Assembly: GCF_042658365.1 (NCBI RefSeq)
Contig: NZ_JBHSQC010000015.1
Strand: one strand, 5' to 3'
Source: Carnobacterium_A antarcticum
Lineage (GTDB): Bacteria; Bacillota; Bacilli; Lactobacillales; Carnobacteriaceae
Length of the DNA: 64,000 nucleotides
Position numbers and translations under genes: made by a program. Of the stretch, positions 35,580 to 44,638 are shown piece after piece (the first letter of the stretch is position 1; each line of letters starts with the position of its first letter). The notes under the pieces were generated by a model. It was not told the origin of the DNA. It saw only the letters and a list, made by a program, of their open reading frames with translations, and searched no databases.

Positions 35580-35608
35580 TTGACAACGCAATCGTTTGCG
35601 TTTATGAT
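35580..35608 (+). promoter_or_regulatory. malP operon promoter with operator in the spacer
   Basis: TTGACA (35580-35585), 17 bp, TATGAT (35603-35608). The spacer contains GCAATCGTTTGC (35588-35599), the exact inverse of the operator by malT, so one LacI-type protein (MalR) probably controls both promoters. The 310-bp intergenic region holds no gene. Confidence 0.8.
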
Positions 35609-35679
35609 TGCGGTAGAACATTAAAAAGTCTGCTGTACAGTTTAAGGTATATGAATAAAGCAGTTTGAGGAGGAAGAAA

Positions 35680-37965
35680 ATGGAAAACAAACGATTATTT
35701 GAATTAGACGAATGGAAAATCAAAACACAAACTTTGGATAAAGAACAAAGACGGTTACAAGAAAGTTTGACCAGTATTGGAAACGGTTATATGGGGATGC
35801 GAGGGAACTTTGAAGAGCGCTATTCAGGAGATCATCATCAAGGCAGCTACTTAGCTGGTGTTTGGTATCCAGATAAAACGCGTGTCGGCTGGTGGAAGAA
35901 CGGTTATCCCGATTACTTTGGCAAAGTCATCAATTCCATGAACTTTATCCAATTGGATTTGTTTATAGATGGAGAGCCAGTAGATCTATATAGCGACACC
36001 ATTCATGAATTTGAAATGGAGCTTGATATGCAGACAGGAATTTTATCGCGTCGTTACATCGTTGAGAAGAACGGAAAGCAAGTACAAGTTGAAGTTGAAC
36101 GATTTGTCAGTCTGGCTCAAAAAGAATTGTGTGCGATTCGAATGAATGTGACGAGTTTGAATGAAGCTGTTGACGTACGTTTTGTGCCAGGTCTAGACGG
36201 AAACGTGACAAATGAAGATTCAAATTACGAAGAAAAATTCTGGCTGCCGGTAACGGCAATGAAAAACACGTTGATTGTTGAAACAAAACCAAATGATTTT
36301 GGGATCGAGCAGTTTACAGTAGCTGCCACGATGTTAAATCGTACCTTTGGCGTTGAAAAAATCTGCGATACTGTATCGGACATGTGCGTCAATGAGGAAT
36401 TTGTTGGAAAACTAGCAGCAGGCGAACAAGCGTCTATTGAAAAGCTGATCATTTTGACGACTTCACGGGATAGTTCAAAAGAAGAAGTAGGAACACGCAG
36501 CCAGGCGATGAGTGCTGGTTTGGATTCTATCTCTTTTGCAGAATTGAGAAAACAGCACGCTGACTTATGGCAAGAGCGTTGGGCGAAAGCGGATGTGGTC
36601 ATTGGAGGCGATAGTGCTGCGCAACAAGGGATTCGCTACAATCTATTCCAATTATTTTCAACTTACTATGGTGAAGATGAGCGTTTAAACATTGGTCCGA
36701 AAGGCTTTACAGGCGAAAAATATGGTGGAGCAACGTACTGGGATACAGAAGCGTATGCTGTCCCATTGTACTTAGCGTTGACCGATCAACAAGTGACTAA
36801 AAATTTACTGACTTATCGCCACAATCAATTGCCGCAAGCTGAACACAACGCGCGCCAACAAGGATTAAACGGAGCACTTTACCCAATGGTAACGTTCACT
36901 GGAGTTGAATGCCACAACGAATGGGAAATCACATTCGAGGAAATTCACCGCAATGGAGCGATGGCTTATGCTATTTACAATTATACAAATTATACCGGCG
37001 ATGAAAGTTACTTGGTAGATAAAGGGCTGGATGTTTTGGTTGGAATCAGCCGGTTCTGGGCAGACCGTGTCCACTATCACCAAGGAAAAGATCAATATAT
37101 GATGCATGGAGTTACCGGTCCCAATGAGTATGAAAATAATGTCAATAACAATTGGTACACGAACACGATCGCGGTTTGGACACTGAACTACACATTGACA
37201 GCTTTAAAAAAAGCACCAAACAAAAAAGAGGCCTTAAATGTAACGAAAGCTGAAGTAAAAGAATGGAAAGCCATTATTGAAAAAATGTATTATCCGTATG
37301 ATGCTGAAAAAGGTGTCTTTATCCAGCACGATACTTTTATGGACAAAGAATTGCGTCCGGTTACTGAGCTCGCTCCAAGCGAATTGCCTTTGAGTCAAAA
37401 TTGGTCGTGGGATAAAATCTTACGGTCGCCTTTTATCAAACAAGCCGATGTTTTGCAAGGGATTTATTTCTTTAAAGAAGAATTTTCTCAAGAAGAAAAA
37501 CAACGGAATTTTGATTTCTATGAACCGATGACCGTTCATGAATCGAGTCTTTCACCAAGTATCCATGCGATTTTGGCAGCCGATTTACACCGAATGGACA
37601 AAGCGGTTGAATTGTATGGCCGCACAGCTCGATTGGATCTAGACAACTACAATAACGATACGGAAGATGGGCTGCACATTACATCAATGACCGGCAGCTG
37701 GTTAACGATCGTAGAGGGCTTTGCTGGTATGCGCACAGCGAATGAAACATTAGCGTTTGCTCCATTATTGCCGACAAACTGGACTCATTATGAATTTCAT
37801 ATCAATTACCGGGGGCGTTTATTGAAAATCACAGTGACCCAAACTGCTACAACGATTGAATTAGTGACCGGTGCTCCGTTAGAGATGAAAATCTACGAAG
37901 AAACTATTTTGTTGACCAGCCAATACAGTTGTGCAACAAAAGCTGCAAAAGTAGCAGTACAGTAG
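35680..37965 (+). CDS. malP: Maltose phosphorylase, GH65
   Basis: Phosphorolyses maltose to beta-D-glucose-1-phosphate and glucose. The 761-aa length and GH65 landmarks fit: N-terminal FxxNGYMGMRGN-like segment (SIGNGYMGMRGNFEE), GATYWDTEAYAVPLY, NGALYPMVTFTGVECHNEWE, and the catalytic glutamate in GVTGPNEYENNVNNN. The ATG at 35680 has GGAGGA 7 nt upstream. It is the first gene of a four-gene operon and works downstream of MalT and MapP. Confidence 0.94.
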   Translation: MENKRLFELDEWKIKTQTLDKEQRRLQESLTSIGNGYMGMRGNFEERYSGDHHQGSYLAGVWYPDKTRVGWWKNGYPDYFGKVINSMNFIQLDLFIDGEPVDLYSDTIHEFEMELDMQTGILSRRYIVEKNGKQVQVEVERFVSLAQKELCAIRMNVTSLNEAVDVRFVPGLDGNVTNEDSNYEEKFWLPVTAMKNTLIVETKPNDFGIEQFTVAATMLNRTFGVEKICDTVSDMCVNEEFVGKLAAGEQASIEKLIILTTSRDSSKEEVGTRSQAMSAGLDSISFAELRKQHADLWQERWAKADVVIGGDSAAQQGIRYNLFQLFSTYYGEDERLNIGPKGFTGEKYGGATYWDTEAYAVPLYLALTDQQVTKNLLTYRHNQLPQAEHNARQQGLNGALYPMVTFTGVECHNEWEITFEEIHRNGAMAYAIYNYTNYTGDESYLVDKGLDVLVGISRFWADRVHYHQGKDQYMMHGVTGPNEYENNVNNNWYTNTIAVWTLNYTLTALKKAPNKKEALNVTKAEVKEWKAIIEKMYYPYDAEKGVFIQHDTFMDKELRPVTELAPSELPLSQNWSWDKILRSPFIKQADVLQGIYFFKEEFSQEEKQRNFDFYEPMTVHESSLSPSIHAILAADLHRMDKAVELYGRTARLDLDNYNNDTEDGLHITSMTGSWLTIVEGFAGMRTANETLAFAPLLPTNWTHYEFHINYRGRLLKITVTQTATTIELVTGAPLEMKIYEETILLTSQYSCATKAAKVAVQ

Positions 37966-37985
37966 GATAGGAAGGCGGAGAAAAG

Positions 37986-38657
37986 ATGAAAGCTGTATTA
38001 TTTGATTTAGACGGTATCTTGACAGACACAGCCGATTACCATTATCAAGCATGGAAGAAGCTAGGTGCAGAATTAGGAATTGAATTAGATGAAGCCTTTA
38101 ATGAACAACTGAAAGGCATCAGCCGTACAGAGTCTTTAGCTTTGATCTTAGCTAAAGGCGGTTTGGAAGCACAGTTTACGGTTGCAGAAAAAGAGGCATT
38201 GGCAACGAAGAAAAATGAGGTCTACAAAAAAATGATCGAGCAAATGTCTGCTAAAGATATCTTGCCCGGAATCAAAACTCTATTATATGAACTAAAAGAA
38301 AAAGGCGTTTTGTTGGGATTGGCTTCAGCGAGCCAAAACGGTCCCGTTATTTTAGAAAAGTTAGGACTAGAAGAATTATTTGATACGATCGTGGATCCGG
38401 CTAAATTATCCGCTGGAAAACCTCACCCGGAAATATTTGAAACAGGGGCTGAGCAATTGAATGTGTCGGTTCAAGAATGCATCGGAATCGAAGATGCAGC
38501 GGCAGGAGTTCAATCCATCAATAGTGCCGGTATGGCAGCAATAGCTGTTGGAGATGAAACAACGTTGGGGGCGGCTGCTAAAGTCGTTGCCTCGACGAAT
38601 GAGTTGACTGTGGATTTGTTGACCGCTGTCTGGGCTGAGTCTGTTGGAGTTCACTAA
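37986..38657 (+). CDS. pgmB: Beta-phosphoglucomutase
   Basis: HAD-superfamily enzyme converting beta-glucose-1-phosphate to glucose-6-phosphate. The nucleophile and acid/base are in FDLDGILTDTADYHYQAW (Asp8 and Asp10), and ASASQNGPVILEKLGL, GKPHPEIF and IGIEDAAAGVQSI complete the HAD motifs. The 223-aa length is standard. GGCGGAG precedes the ATG. It directly uses the product of MalP. Confidence 0.94.
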   Translation: MKAVLFDLDGILTDTADYHYQAWKKLGAELGIELDEAFNEQLKGISRTESLALILAKGGLEAQFTVAEKEALATKKNEVYKKMIEQMSAKDILPGIKTLLYELKEKGVLLGLASASQNGPVILEKLGLEELFDTIVDPAKLSAGKPHPEIFETGAEQLNVSVQECIGIEDAAAGVQSINSAGMAAIAVGDETTLGAAAKVVASTNELTVDLLTAVWAESVGVH

Positions 38658-39645
38658 ACGACGATTCGGTTGGATAGGCGATCAAGAAATAACAGAATAC
38701 CAGCTGACAACTACTAAAGGGGCCATTTTTCGGTGTTTAAATTACGGAGCGGTCGTGACCGGTATTGAAGTGCCCGATCGAAATGGAAACTATGAAAACG
38801 TCGTGTTAGGTTTTGACACACTCGAAGAGTACATTCAGGACTCACCTTATTTTGGTGCGCTAGTCGGGCGTGTAGCTGGACGGATCAAAAATGGCACATG
38901 GGGACCGCATCAATTGACTCAAAATGAAGGACCGCATCATATTCATGGAGGACAATCCAATTTCAGTCAAATTGTATGGGATGCTGAAGTGAATGAAACT
39001 GCTGACTTTATCGATATTAATTTTACTCATACGAGTCCAGCAGGAGACAACGGGTATCCCGGAAATTTAACGGTAAAAGTAACTTATCGATGGACTGAAA
39101 ATGCCGTTTGGGATATGGTCATTCAAGCAGAAACGGATACAAAGACATTGTTTAACCCAACGAATCATACGTATTTCAACTTGAGCGGGACAGTAAAACG
39201 AACTATTTTAGACCATAAACTACAAATTTCCAGTGATGTTTATGCTGAAGTTGGTACTGACAAATGTCCAACGGGAAGGTTGTACCCAGTTGATGGAACA
39301 CCTTATGATTTCCGGAAGCCTATTTTTATGCGCGAAGCATTTAAAAAACAGCCTGCTGGTTATGATACACCCTTTAAGTTGACGACAGGAGACATACGGC
39401 TTAGCGAACCGGAAAGCGGCCGGAAAGTAGCGATTCGTACGACTCGAGAAGCAGTCGTTGTTTTCTCAACAACAGGAATGGATGAAGACTATCTGGTGAT
39501 GGGCAAAAAAATGTGCAGTCATCTGGGAATTGCTTTAGAAACCCAAGAGCTGCCGGATGCTGTTCATCATCCTCATTTTCAATCGATCGTTCTGAAACCC
39601 GGGGAACGGTACTTTTCACAAACAACCTATCATTTTTCTGCTTGA
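38644..39645 (+). CDS. malM: Aldose 1-epimerase (maltose/glucose mutarotase)
   Basis: 333 aa of the galactose mutarotase family: GALVGRVAGRIKNG, the acid histidine segment GPHHIHGGQSNF, NPTNHTYFNLSG (second His) and the base glutamate in ALETQELPDAVHHP. It interconverts anomers of glucose or maltose for MalP. The start is a TTG overlapping the end of pgmB by 14 bases with a poor Shine-Dalgarno, so translation is probably coupled; no nearby ATG fits. Confidence 0.88.
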   Translation: MEFTKRRFGWIGDQEITEYQLTTTKGAIFRCLNYGAVVTGIEVPDRNGNYENVVLGFDTLEEYIQDSPYFGALVGRVAGRIKNGTWGPHQLTQNEGPHHIHGGQSNFSQIVWDAEVNETADFIDINFTHTSPAGDNGYPGNLTVKVTYRWTENAVWDMVIQAETDTKTLFNPTNHTYFNLSGTVKRTILDHKLQISSDVYAEVGTDKCPTGRLYPVDGTPYDFRKPIFMREAFKKQPAGYDTPFKLTTGDIRLSEPESGRKVAIRTTREAVVVFSTTGMDEDYLVMGKKMCSHLGIALETQELPDAVHHPHFQSIVLKPGERYFSQTTYHFSA

Positions 39646-39723
39646 AAAGGCTTGCCAGTCACTAGTTTCTAACTTATGATAAGAGAAAGAAACAAAGACA
39701 ATAGAGGTTGAAGGAGTGAGCAG

Positions 39724-40749
39724 ATGGCGATCACGATTAAAGATGTTGCAAAAAAAGCAGGTGTGGCGACTTCAACTGTTTCTCGAACGATTCAAGATCA
39801 TCCCAGTATTAGCGAAAAAACGAAAAAAAAAGTTCGCTTAATAATGAAAGAACTTGGGTATCAACCTAATTTGGCAGCACGAGGCTTGGTAAATAAAAAT
39901 ACTCGAACGATTGGAGTTGTTTTGCCTGTATCTGACGGAGCGGCCTTTCAAAATCCTTTCTTCTTAGAAATGATCCGCGGCATCAGCAAGACCTGTAATG
40001 AGAAGAAATACATGGTGGCGATCGCTTCAGGAACAACGGAAGAAGAATTACTGGAAAGTATCCGAATGATGGCAAAAGGCGGTCGGGCAGACGGTTTTAT
40101 CGTCTTGTATTCTAAAAAAGAAGACCAAGTGATCGATTATCTGCACCAAGAGAATTTGCATTACGCCATTATTGGAAAACCGTATCAGTATGAAAATGAA
40201 ATCTTATATGTTGATAACGATAACCAACTAGCAGGAAAAGATGCAGCAAATTATTTGATTGGATTAAATCATCAAAAAATTGCTTATATTTGCAGCGATA
40301 TAGATGAAATGGTTACAGCTGAACGGCTATCTGGTTACCAACAGGCCCTTTCGGCAGCGAATATAGTCAATGACCCAACTTATATTGTGGCAGAAGCTTT
40401 TAAAGACACAGAGCATAAGCAGCAGCTGGCTTCGTTATTTCTGGCTGACGAACACCCAACAGCAGTAGTGGCGAGCGATGATATAGTAGCCATGAGTCTG
40501 ACACATTTATTGAAAGATATCGGATTATCAGTTCCAAATGATATTTCAATCATCAGTTTCAATAATTCTATTTTTGCCGAAATGATCCAACCAGCCTTAA
40601 CTTCTATCGATGTCCATATCGACTACTTGAGCAGTCAAGTAGTGGAGAAATTGGTTGAATTCATTGAAGGCAGACAAACAATAGCGATGAAAGTTATCTT
40701 GCCGCATAAAATCATTGAACGAGATTCGTGCAAAAGCAGAATAGACTAA
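39724..40749 (+). CDS. malR: LacI-family maltose repressor
   Basis: 341 aa: LacI helix-turn-helix ITIKDVAKKAGVATSTVSRTIQ at residues 3-24, hinge LGYQPNLAARGLVNKNT, then a periplasmic-binding-protein-like effector domain. AAGGAG is 8 nt before the ATG. As last gene of malP-pgmB-malM-malR it most likely binds the two GCAAWCGWTTGC-type operators between malT and malP. Confidence 0.88.
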   Translation: MAITIKDVAKKAGVATSTVSRTIQDHPSISEKTKKKVRLIMKELGYQPNLAARGLVNKNTRTIGVVLPVSDGAAFQNPFFLEMIRGISKTCNEKKYMVAIASGTTEEELLESIRMMAKGGRADGFIVLYSKKEDQVIDYLHQENLHYAIIGKPYQYENEILYVDNDNQLAGKDAANYLIGLNHQKIAYICSDIDEMVTAERLSGYQQALSAANIVNDPTYIVAEAFKDTEHKQQLASLFLADEHPTAVVASDDIVAMSLTHLLKDIGLSVPNDISIISFNNSIFAEMIQPALTSIDVHIDYLSSQVVEKLVEFIEGRQTIAMKVILPHKIIERDSCKSRID

Positions 40750-40766
40750 GTTCTAACATTTCCATC

Positions 40767-40802
40767 AAAGAACATTCTTATCCAAAAGAATGTTCTTTTT
40801 TC
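40767..40802 (+). terminator. Terminator of the malP operon
   Basis: AAAGAACATTCTT and its complement separated by six bases, followed by six T residues. Confidence 0.9.
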
Positions 40803-40903
40803 TATCCTGAATGAACAACTAACGGTATACTAATGAAACAGGGTTCTTTGTCAAATCATGTTGGTAATTATTAAGGGAGTGAACTATCCTCCGGAATTTA
40901 CGT

Positions 40904-41027
40904 GTTTGCTTGTAAAAAGGCATGGGACTCGCCTGGATCCTCTTAGGGTCTCCAGGATTTCAAGCCTCAAACGAAGCGTAAACGCTTCGTAATTCGCATT
41001 GAATCCTCTACATGGCTACAAGCAAAC
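40904..41027. repeat. 124-bp structured inverted-repeat element
   Basis: Outer 11-bp arms GTTTGCTTGTA and TACAAGCAAAC are perfectly complementary, with further ATG/CAT pairing inside. The interior contains CCTGGA...TCCAGG and the palindrome ACGAAGCGTAAACGCTTCGT. No reading frame of substance is present in 40805-41134. It looks like a non-autonomous, dispersed intergenic repeat (MITE- or BOX-like). Confidence 0.55.
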
Positions 41028-41134
41028 CCTATCCCTCTGAAAATTTCAAAATTGTAGAATAGGAATACATTTATTTGGCTGATCCATGCCAAAAAGGATA
41101 GAACTTGAAAAAGATGCATAAGGAGGAAAAGAAA

Positions 41135-41587
41135 ATGAGCCATGGGCCAAAACGAATAAAAATTGGGATGAGCTTGCTTTTCTTAGCGTTATTCTTAATG
41201 AGTTGTTCCAAACCGTTAGAGAAAACCCCATTGGACGATAAACAAATTAATCAACGGGCAGGTGTGAGCATGTCTGCCGAGCAGGAGGCTTATCCTGTTG
41301 GAACGGATCAGATAACCGTTTTACTAAAAAATAAGTCTGTGGAAGACTATTATTACGGAAAAGCTTTTTCGCTTGAAAAAGAAGTGGACGATCAATGGTT
41401 CGTGGTGCCATTTGAAGAAGACGTTGCTTTTATCGAAATTGCCATTCTTTTAGAATCAGGAGAAGAAACAACGGAATCGATTGATTTGTCTTTATTTAAA
41501 GGGAAACTTGCAGCTGGAAAGTACCGAGTGCTTAAAGAAATTGCTGGAGAAACCTTAACAGCAGAATTTTTGATTGAAGACAATTAA
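41135..41587 (+). CDS. Lipoprotein with Ig-like domain, unknown role
   Basis: 150 aa. A basic start (HGPKRIKIG) and hydrophobic stretch end in the lipobox LMSC, so Cys near residue 25 is lipidated and the protein is exported and anchored. The mature part (YPVGTDQITVLLKNKS ... GKLAAGKYRVLKEI) is a single beta-rich domain resembling the bacterial Ig-like domains of Bacillus YobA-type lipoproteins. The ATG at 41135 has AAGGAGG 8 nt upstream. It is 38 bp before a GNAT gene and may share its transcript. Confidence 0.7.
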   Translation: MSHGPKRIKIGMSLLFLALFLMSCSKPLEKTPLDDKQINQRAGVSMSAEQEAYPVGTDQITVLLKNKSVEDYYYGKAFSLEKEVDDQWFVVPFEEDVAFIEIAILLESGEETTESIDLSLFKGKLAAGKYRVLKEIAGETLTAEFLIEDN

Positions 41588-41625
41588 TTAAGTAGAAAAA
41601 GCGAAAGAAAGCAGAGGATCAAAAG

Positions 41626-42387
41626 ATGATAACGTTTAGCCAGATTGACCATCCCGGCCGATTAGTAAAAGAGTGTGACTTATACCAGCATTTCCATAAT
41701 CGACAAGCTCGGTTTATGTACGATTATAATTTTATTCGTTTTAAAAAAATGCCGACAGTACAAGAGTTTAAAGCGATTGAAGATCAGTTTAAACAGTTTC
41801 ATGCAGAACGAAAGCAAGAATTTATTAAGTTCTATTGGCCTGAAAACGAGCCTTTCCCAACAGATCTTGAACATTATTTACAGCAAGAGAATTATGAACA
41901 AGGCGTCCTTGAATTGTTTTTATTAGAACCGCAAGACTTTAAAGCTGGAAAGTTGAATTCAGCGGTAACGGTTGAATTTGTTGATGACGGTACTTTTGGC
42001 GATTACTTGCAGCTTCAATACCAGCAAGATATTGAAATCAGCACCGCTTTTGCTTCTCAAAAAAGCCAATTGCATCGGACGCGTTTTGAATCTAAAACGA
42101 CGAAACAAGTTATCGCTTATTTGAAAGGCGAACCTGTAGGAGCCGTTGATTTGATAGAGGGTGCAGCAACCATTGAAATAGACAATTTTTTCGTTAAAAC
42201 ACACTATCAAAAACAAGGCGTAGGAACAAAAATACAACAATTTGTGATGCAGCAGGCAGAGGGAAAAACGGTTGTTTTAGTAGCTGATGCGGAAGACACA
42301 CCAAGAGAAATGTACCTTAAACAAAACTACCAATACAATGGGTTTCAATTAGAGTCTTTAAAAGATTTTACGCAAACTAAAAAATAA
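41626..42387 (+). CDS. GNAT-family N-acetyltransferase
   Basis: 253 aa. The C-terminal half holds the GNAT core: VIAYLKGEPVGAVDL, EIDNFFVKTHYQKQGVGTKIQQFV (motif A, QKQGVG near residue 191) and REMYLKQNYQYNGFQL. The N-terminal half (residues 1-110) is a divergent domain, perhaps a second degenerate GNAT. GCAGAGG precedes the ATG. The substrate is unknown. Confidence 0.75.
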   Translation: MITFSQIDHPGRLVKECDLYQHFHNRQARFMYDYNFIRFKKMPTVQEFKAIEDQFKQFHAERKQEFIKFYWPENEPFPTDLEHYLQQENYEQGVLELFLLEPQDFKAGKLNSAVTVEFVDDGTFGDYLQLQYQQDIEISTAFASQKSQLHRTRFESKTTKQVIAYLKGEPVGAVDLIEGAATIEIDNFFVKTHYQKQGVGTKIQQFVMQQAEGKTVVLVADAEDTPREMYLKQNYQYNGFQLESLKDFTQTKK

Positions 42388-42394
42388 TCAGTTT

Positions 42395-42433
42395 AAAGCA
42401 AAAAGCTCTCTTTTTTAGAGAGCTTTTTGCTTT
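42395..42433. terminator. Bidirectional terminator between GNAT and mgtC-like gene
   Basis: A 16-bp perfect stem (AAAGCAAAAAGCTCTC with its complement) around TTTTTTA; serves both convergent genes. Confidence 0.9.
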
Positions 42434-43139
42434 AATTGTCTTTTATTGTACGTATTCCGACAATCGTACTCACATCAGTTAAGTTTTCCACGATAGCAGT
42501 AGTAGTCAATTCATCGGGCAGACTGAGCGTGTATACCATTAAATAGACGTTTTTATCTTCTTTATGGGAATCGACGGAATAATCTAAATCCATTATGCTG
42601 ACTTTGTTTTGATCAAAATAGTCTTTGATTTTTTTTTCGGTCTCTTGGCGTTTGAAATAACGGATTTCGATTTTTTTGAAGTCTTGCACGCGAAACAACT
42701 TTCTGATCAATCGTAAAACCAATAACATGATGATGCATCCTGTAAAAGCAATAAAATAATACCCCATTCCAACAGCGATTCCCAAGCTGGCAATCGCCCA
42801 AATGGAAGCGGCCGTTGTTAAACCGGTCACACTTTTCTTGGTAACGATAATCGTTCCGGCTCCTAAGAAGCCAATACCGCTGACGATCTGAGCGGTCATA
42901 CGAGTGAGATCGGTATTTAAAATTTGAAGCAGATCCGGATTTTCTAAAGCCATTTTGACTGTTGTATACGTTGCTTGCGTTTGAATTAAAGCGAAGAGCG
43001 TGGAACCTACACAAACTAAAATATGCGTTCGAAGGCCCGCATGATGGCCCTTGGTTTCTCGTTCATAACCAATAGCACTTCCAAAAAGAATAGAAGCAAG
43101 CAATCGGCCGATAACTTCAAAATGATCTAATTCGAACAT
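42432..43139 (-). CDS. MgtC/SapB-family membrane protein
   Basis: 235 aa: four or five N-terminal transmembrane helices with the family signatures SAIGYERETKGHHAGLRTHILVC and IVSGIGFLGAGTII ... VTGLTTAASIWA, then a cytoplasmic ACT-like C-terminal domain of ~85 residues. MgtC proteins in pathogens modulate F-ATPase and growth at low Mg2+; in this organism the role is unknown. The ATG at 43139 is preferred to the TTG at 43160, though the Shine-Dalgarno (AAAGGT) is distant. Confidence 0.85.
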   Translation of the reverse strand: MFELDHFEVIGRLLASILFGSAIGYERETKGHHAGLRTHILVCVGSTLFALIQTQATYTTVKMALENPDLLQILNTDLTRMTAQIVSGIGFLGAGTIIVTKKSVTGLTTAASIWAIASLGIAVGMGYYFIAFTGCIIMLLVLRLIRKLFRVQDFKKIEIRYFKRQETEKKIKDYFDQNKVSIMDLDYSVDSHKEDKNVYLMVYTLSLPDELTTTAIVENLTDVSTIVGIRTIKDN

Positions 43140-43306
43140 CGCTGTACACCGACCTTTCAAAATCGTTAAAGGATTTATTGGGTTGTCATTACTAAAGAAT
43201 GAGTGGTTATGCTTTCATTATAAGTGGAAGAAAAAATTAGCACCAGTAAAAACGCTTTTTAAGGTGTCGGAAACCAATCGAAAAAGCGTAAAAGCAGTTT
43301 CTGAAA

Positions 43307-44635
43307 TCATTCAGCTGCATAGATTTTGGCCGTTTTTGAAAAATCACCCATGTGTGAATAAAGAGTTTCTCGTAATGCAGCTAAACTATAGCGGATCAAT
43401 CGTTTATTTCGAACGACTGCCTCGCCATTGATAAAGACATCTCTCACATTGCTCGCATTAGCGGAATACACTAGAACAGCATACGGATCAAACAACGGGA
43501 ACATATTGACCGAATCAGTTTCAACTAAAACCAAATCGGCTTTTTTGCCAGGTTCCAATGAACCAACTGTATCATCCAATTTTAAAGCCCGTGCACCGCC
43601 CATGGTTGCTAAATCGACGATCTCTGCTGCCGGAAATGCCCCTCGATCTTTTAAGGTCGTTTTATGGAAATTTGCAAACAATTTCATTTGGGTAAACAAA
43701 TCTAATGTGTTGCCGCTGCTGGGCCCATCTGTGCCAAGTCCAACACGAATGTTATGAGCCAACATGTCGTGGATGCGAGCAACTCCTTTAGCTGACTTTG
43801 TATTAGCTCCAATGCAATGGGCTACTGCAACATCAAATTTTTCCAACAATTCGATATCCAGATCCGTTAGATGAATACAATGAGCAGCAATCAAACGGCT
43901 ATTTTCTTTTAAGAAACCGATGCTTTCAAGAAATTCTACAGGAGTCGTTTTATAGTGTTCGTTAAAATACTGCATTTCATAATCCATTTCACTCAAGTGC
44001 ATTGTGATAGGAACATTGTATTTTTCAGAGAGACGGCAAGCTTCTAATAAAGCTTCTGGGCTATTTGTATTAGGGGCATGAGGTGCAATGGCTGGTGTGA
44101 TCAATTTATGGTTCAACCATTTAGGAATAAATTCTTCCGCAACTTTTAGCCCGCCATAAACTTCAGTTGTATCGCATGTTTCGAAGTCAATAACGGTTTC
44201 GCCTAATAGTGCTCGGGAGCCCATTTCATCTGTCGCTACAGCCAGTTCGTTTTCAAAATAATACATATCCATAAAAGTAGTGACACCGGCTAACTGCATT
44301 TCCGCAATAGCGTATTTAGCACTATGGTAGGCTAACTCTTTGGTCATGCAGGCTTTTTCTAAAGGAAAGAGAAAGCGGCGCAAACGGTCAGGGGAATCGT
44401 CGCCTAATGAACGAAAAGGGATCATCCCAATATGAGTATGGCTATTGATCATTCCTGGCATAGCGATGGCGTGTCCACCTTCAATGATTTTATCGTAAGC
44501 TGCTTCTTTAGTTAAATCTTGCATTGAACCTACTGCTAGAATCTGATCGTCTTCTAAGAGAACGTAGCCGTTTTTGTACACGTCTTTTTTGTTGTTCATG
44601 GTTAAGACATAAACGTCTTTAATAAGTGTCTTCAT
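43307..44635 (-). CDS. Amidohydrolase of the ATZ/TRZ (MTA/SAH deaminase-like) family
   Basis: 442 aa with a complete metal site: PGMINSHTHIGM (HxH), TMHLSEMD (His), HCIHLTDLD and GLGTDGPSSGN (Asp). The family deaminates adenosine analogues, guanine or triazines; SSGNTLDLF is typical of the MtaD-like group. GGAGGG is 8 nt before the ATG, 3 bases after the stop of the adenine deaminase gene, so the two are coupled. The substrate is probably an amino-purine compound. Confidence 0.82.
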   Translation of the reverse strand: MKTLIKDVYVLTMNNKKDVYKNGYVLLEDDQILAVGSMQDLTKEAAYDKIIEGGHAIAMPGMINSHTHIGMIPFRSLGDDSPDRLRRFLFPLEKACMTKELAYHSAKYAIAEMQLAGVTTFMDMYYFENELAVATDEMGSRALLGETVIDFETCDTTEVYGGLKVAEEFIPKWLNHKLITPAIAPHAPNTNSPEALLEACRLSEKYNVPITMHLSEMDYEMQYFNEHYKTTPVEFLESIGFLKENSRLIAAHCIHLTDLDIELLEKFDVAVAHCIGANTKSAKGVARIHDMLAHNIRVGLGTDGPSSGNTLDLFTQMKLFANFHKTTLKDRGAFPAAEIVDLATMGGARALKLDDTVGSLEPGKKADLVLVETDSVNMFPLFDPYAVLVYSANASNVRDVFINGEAVVRNKRLIRYSLAALRETLYSHMGDFSKTAKIYAAE

Positions 44636-44638
44636 TAT

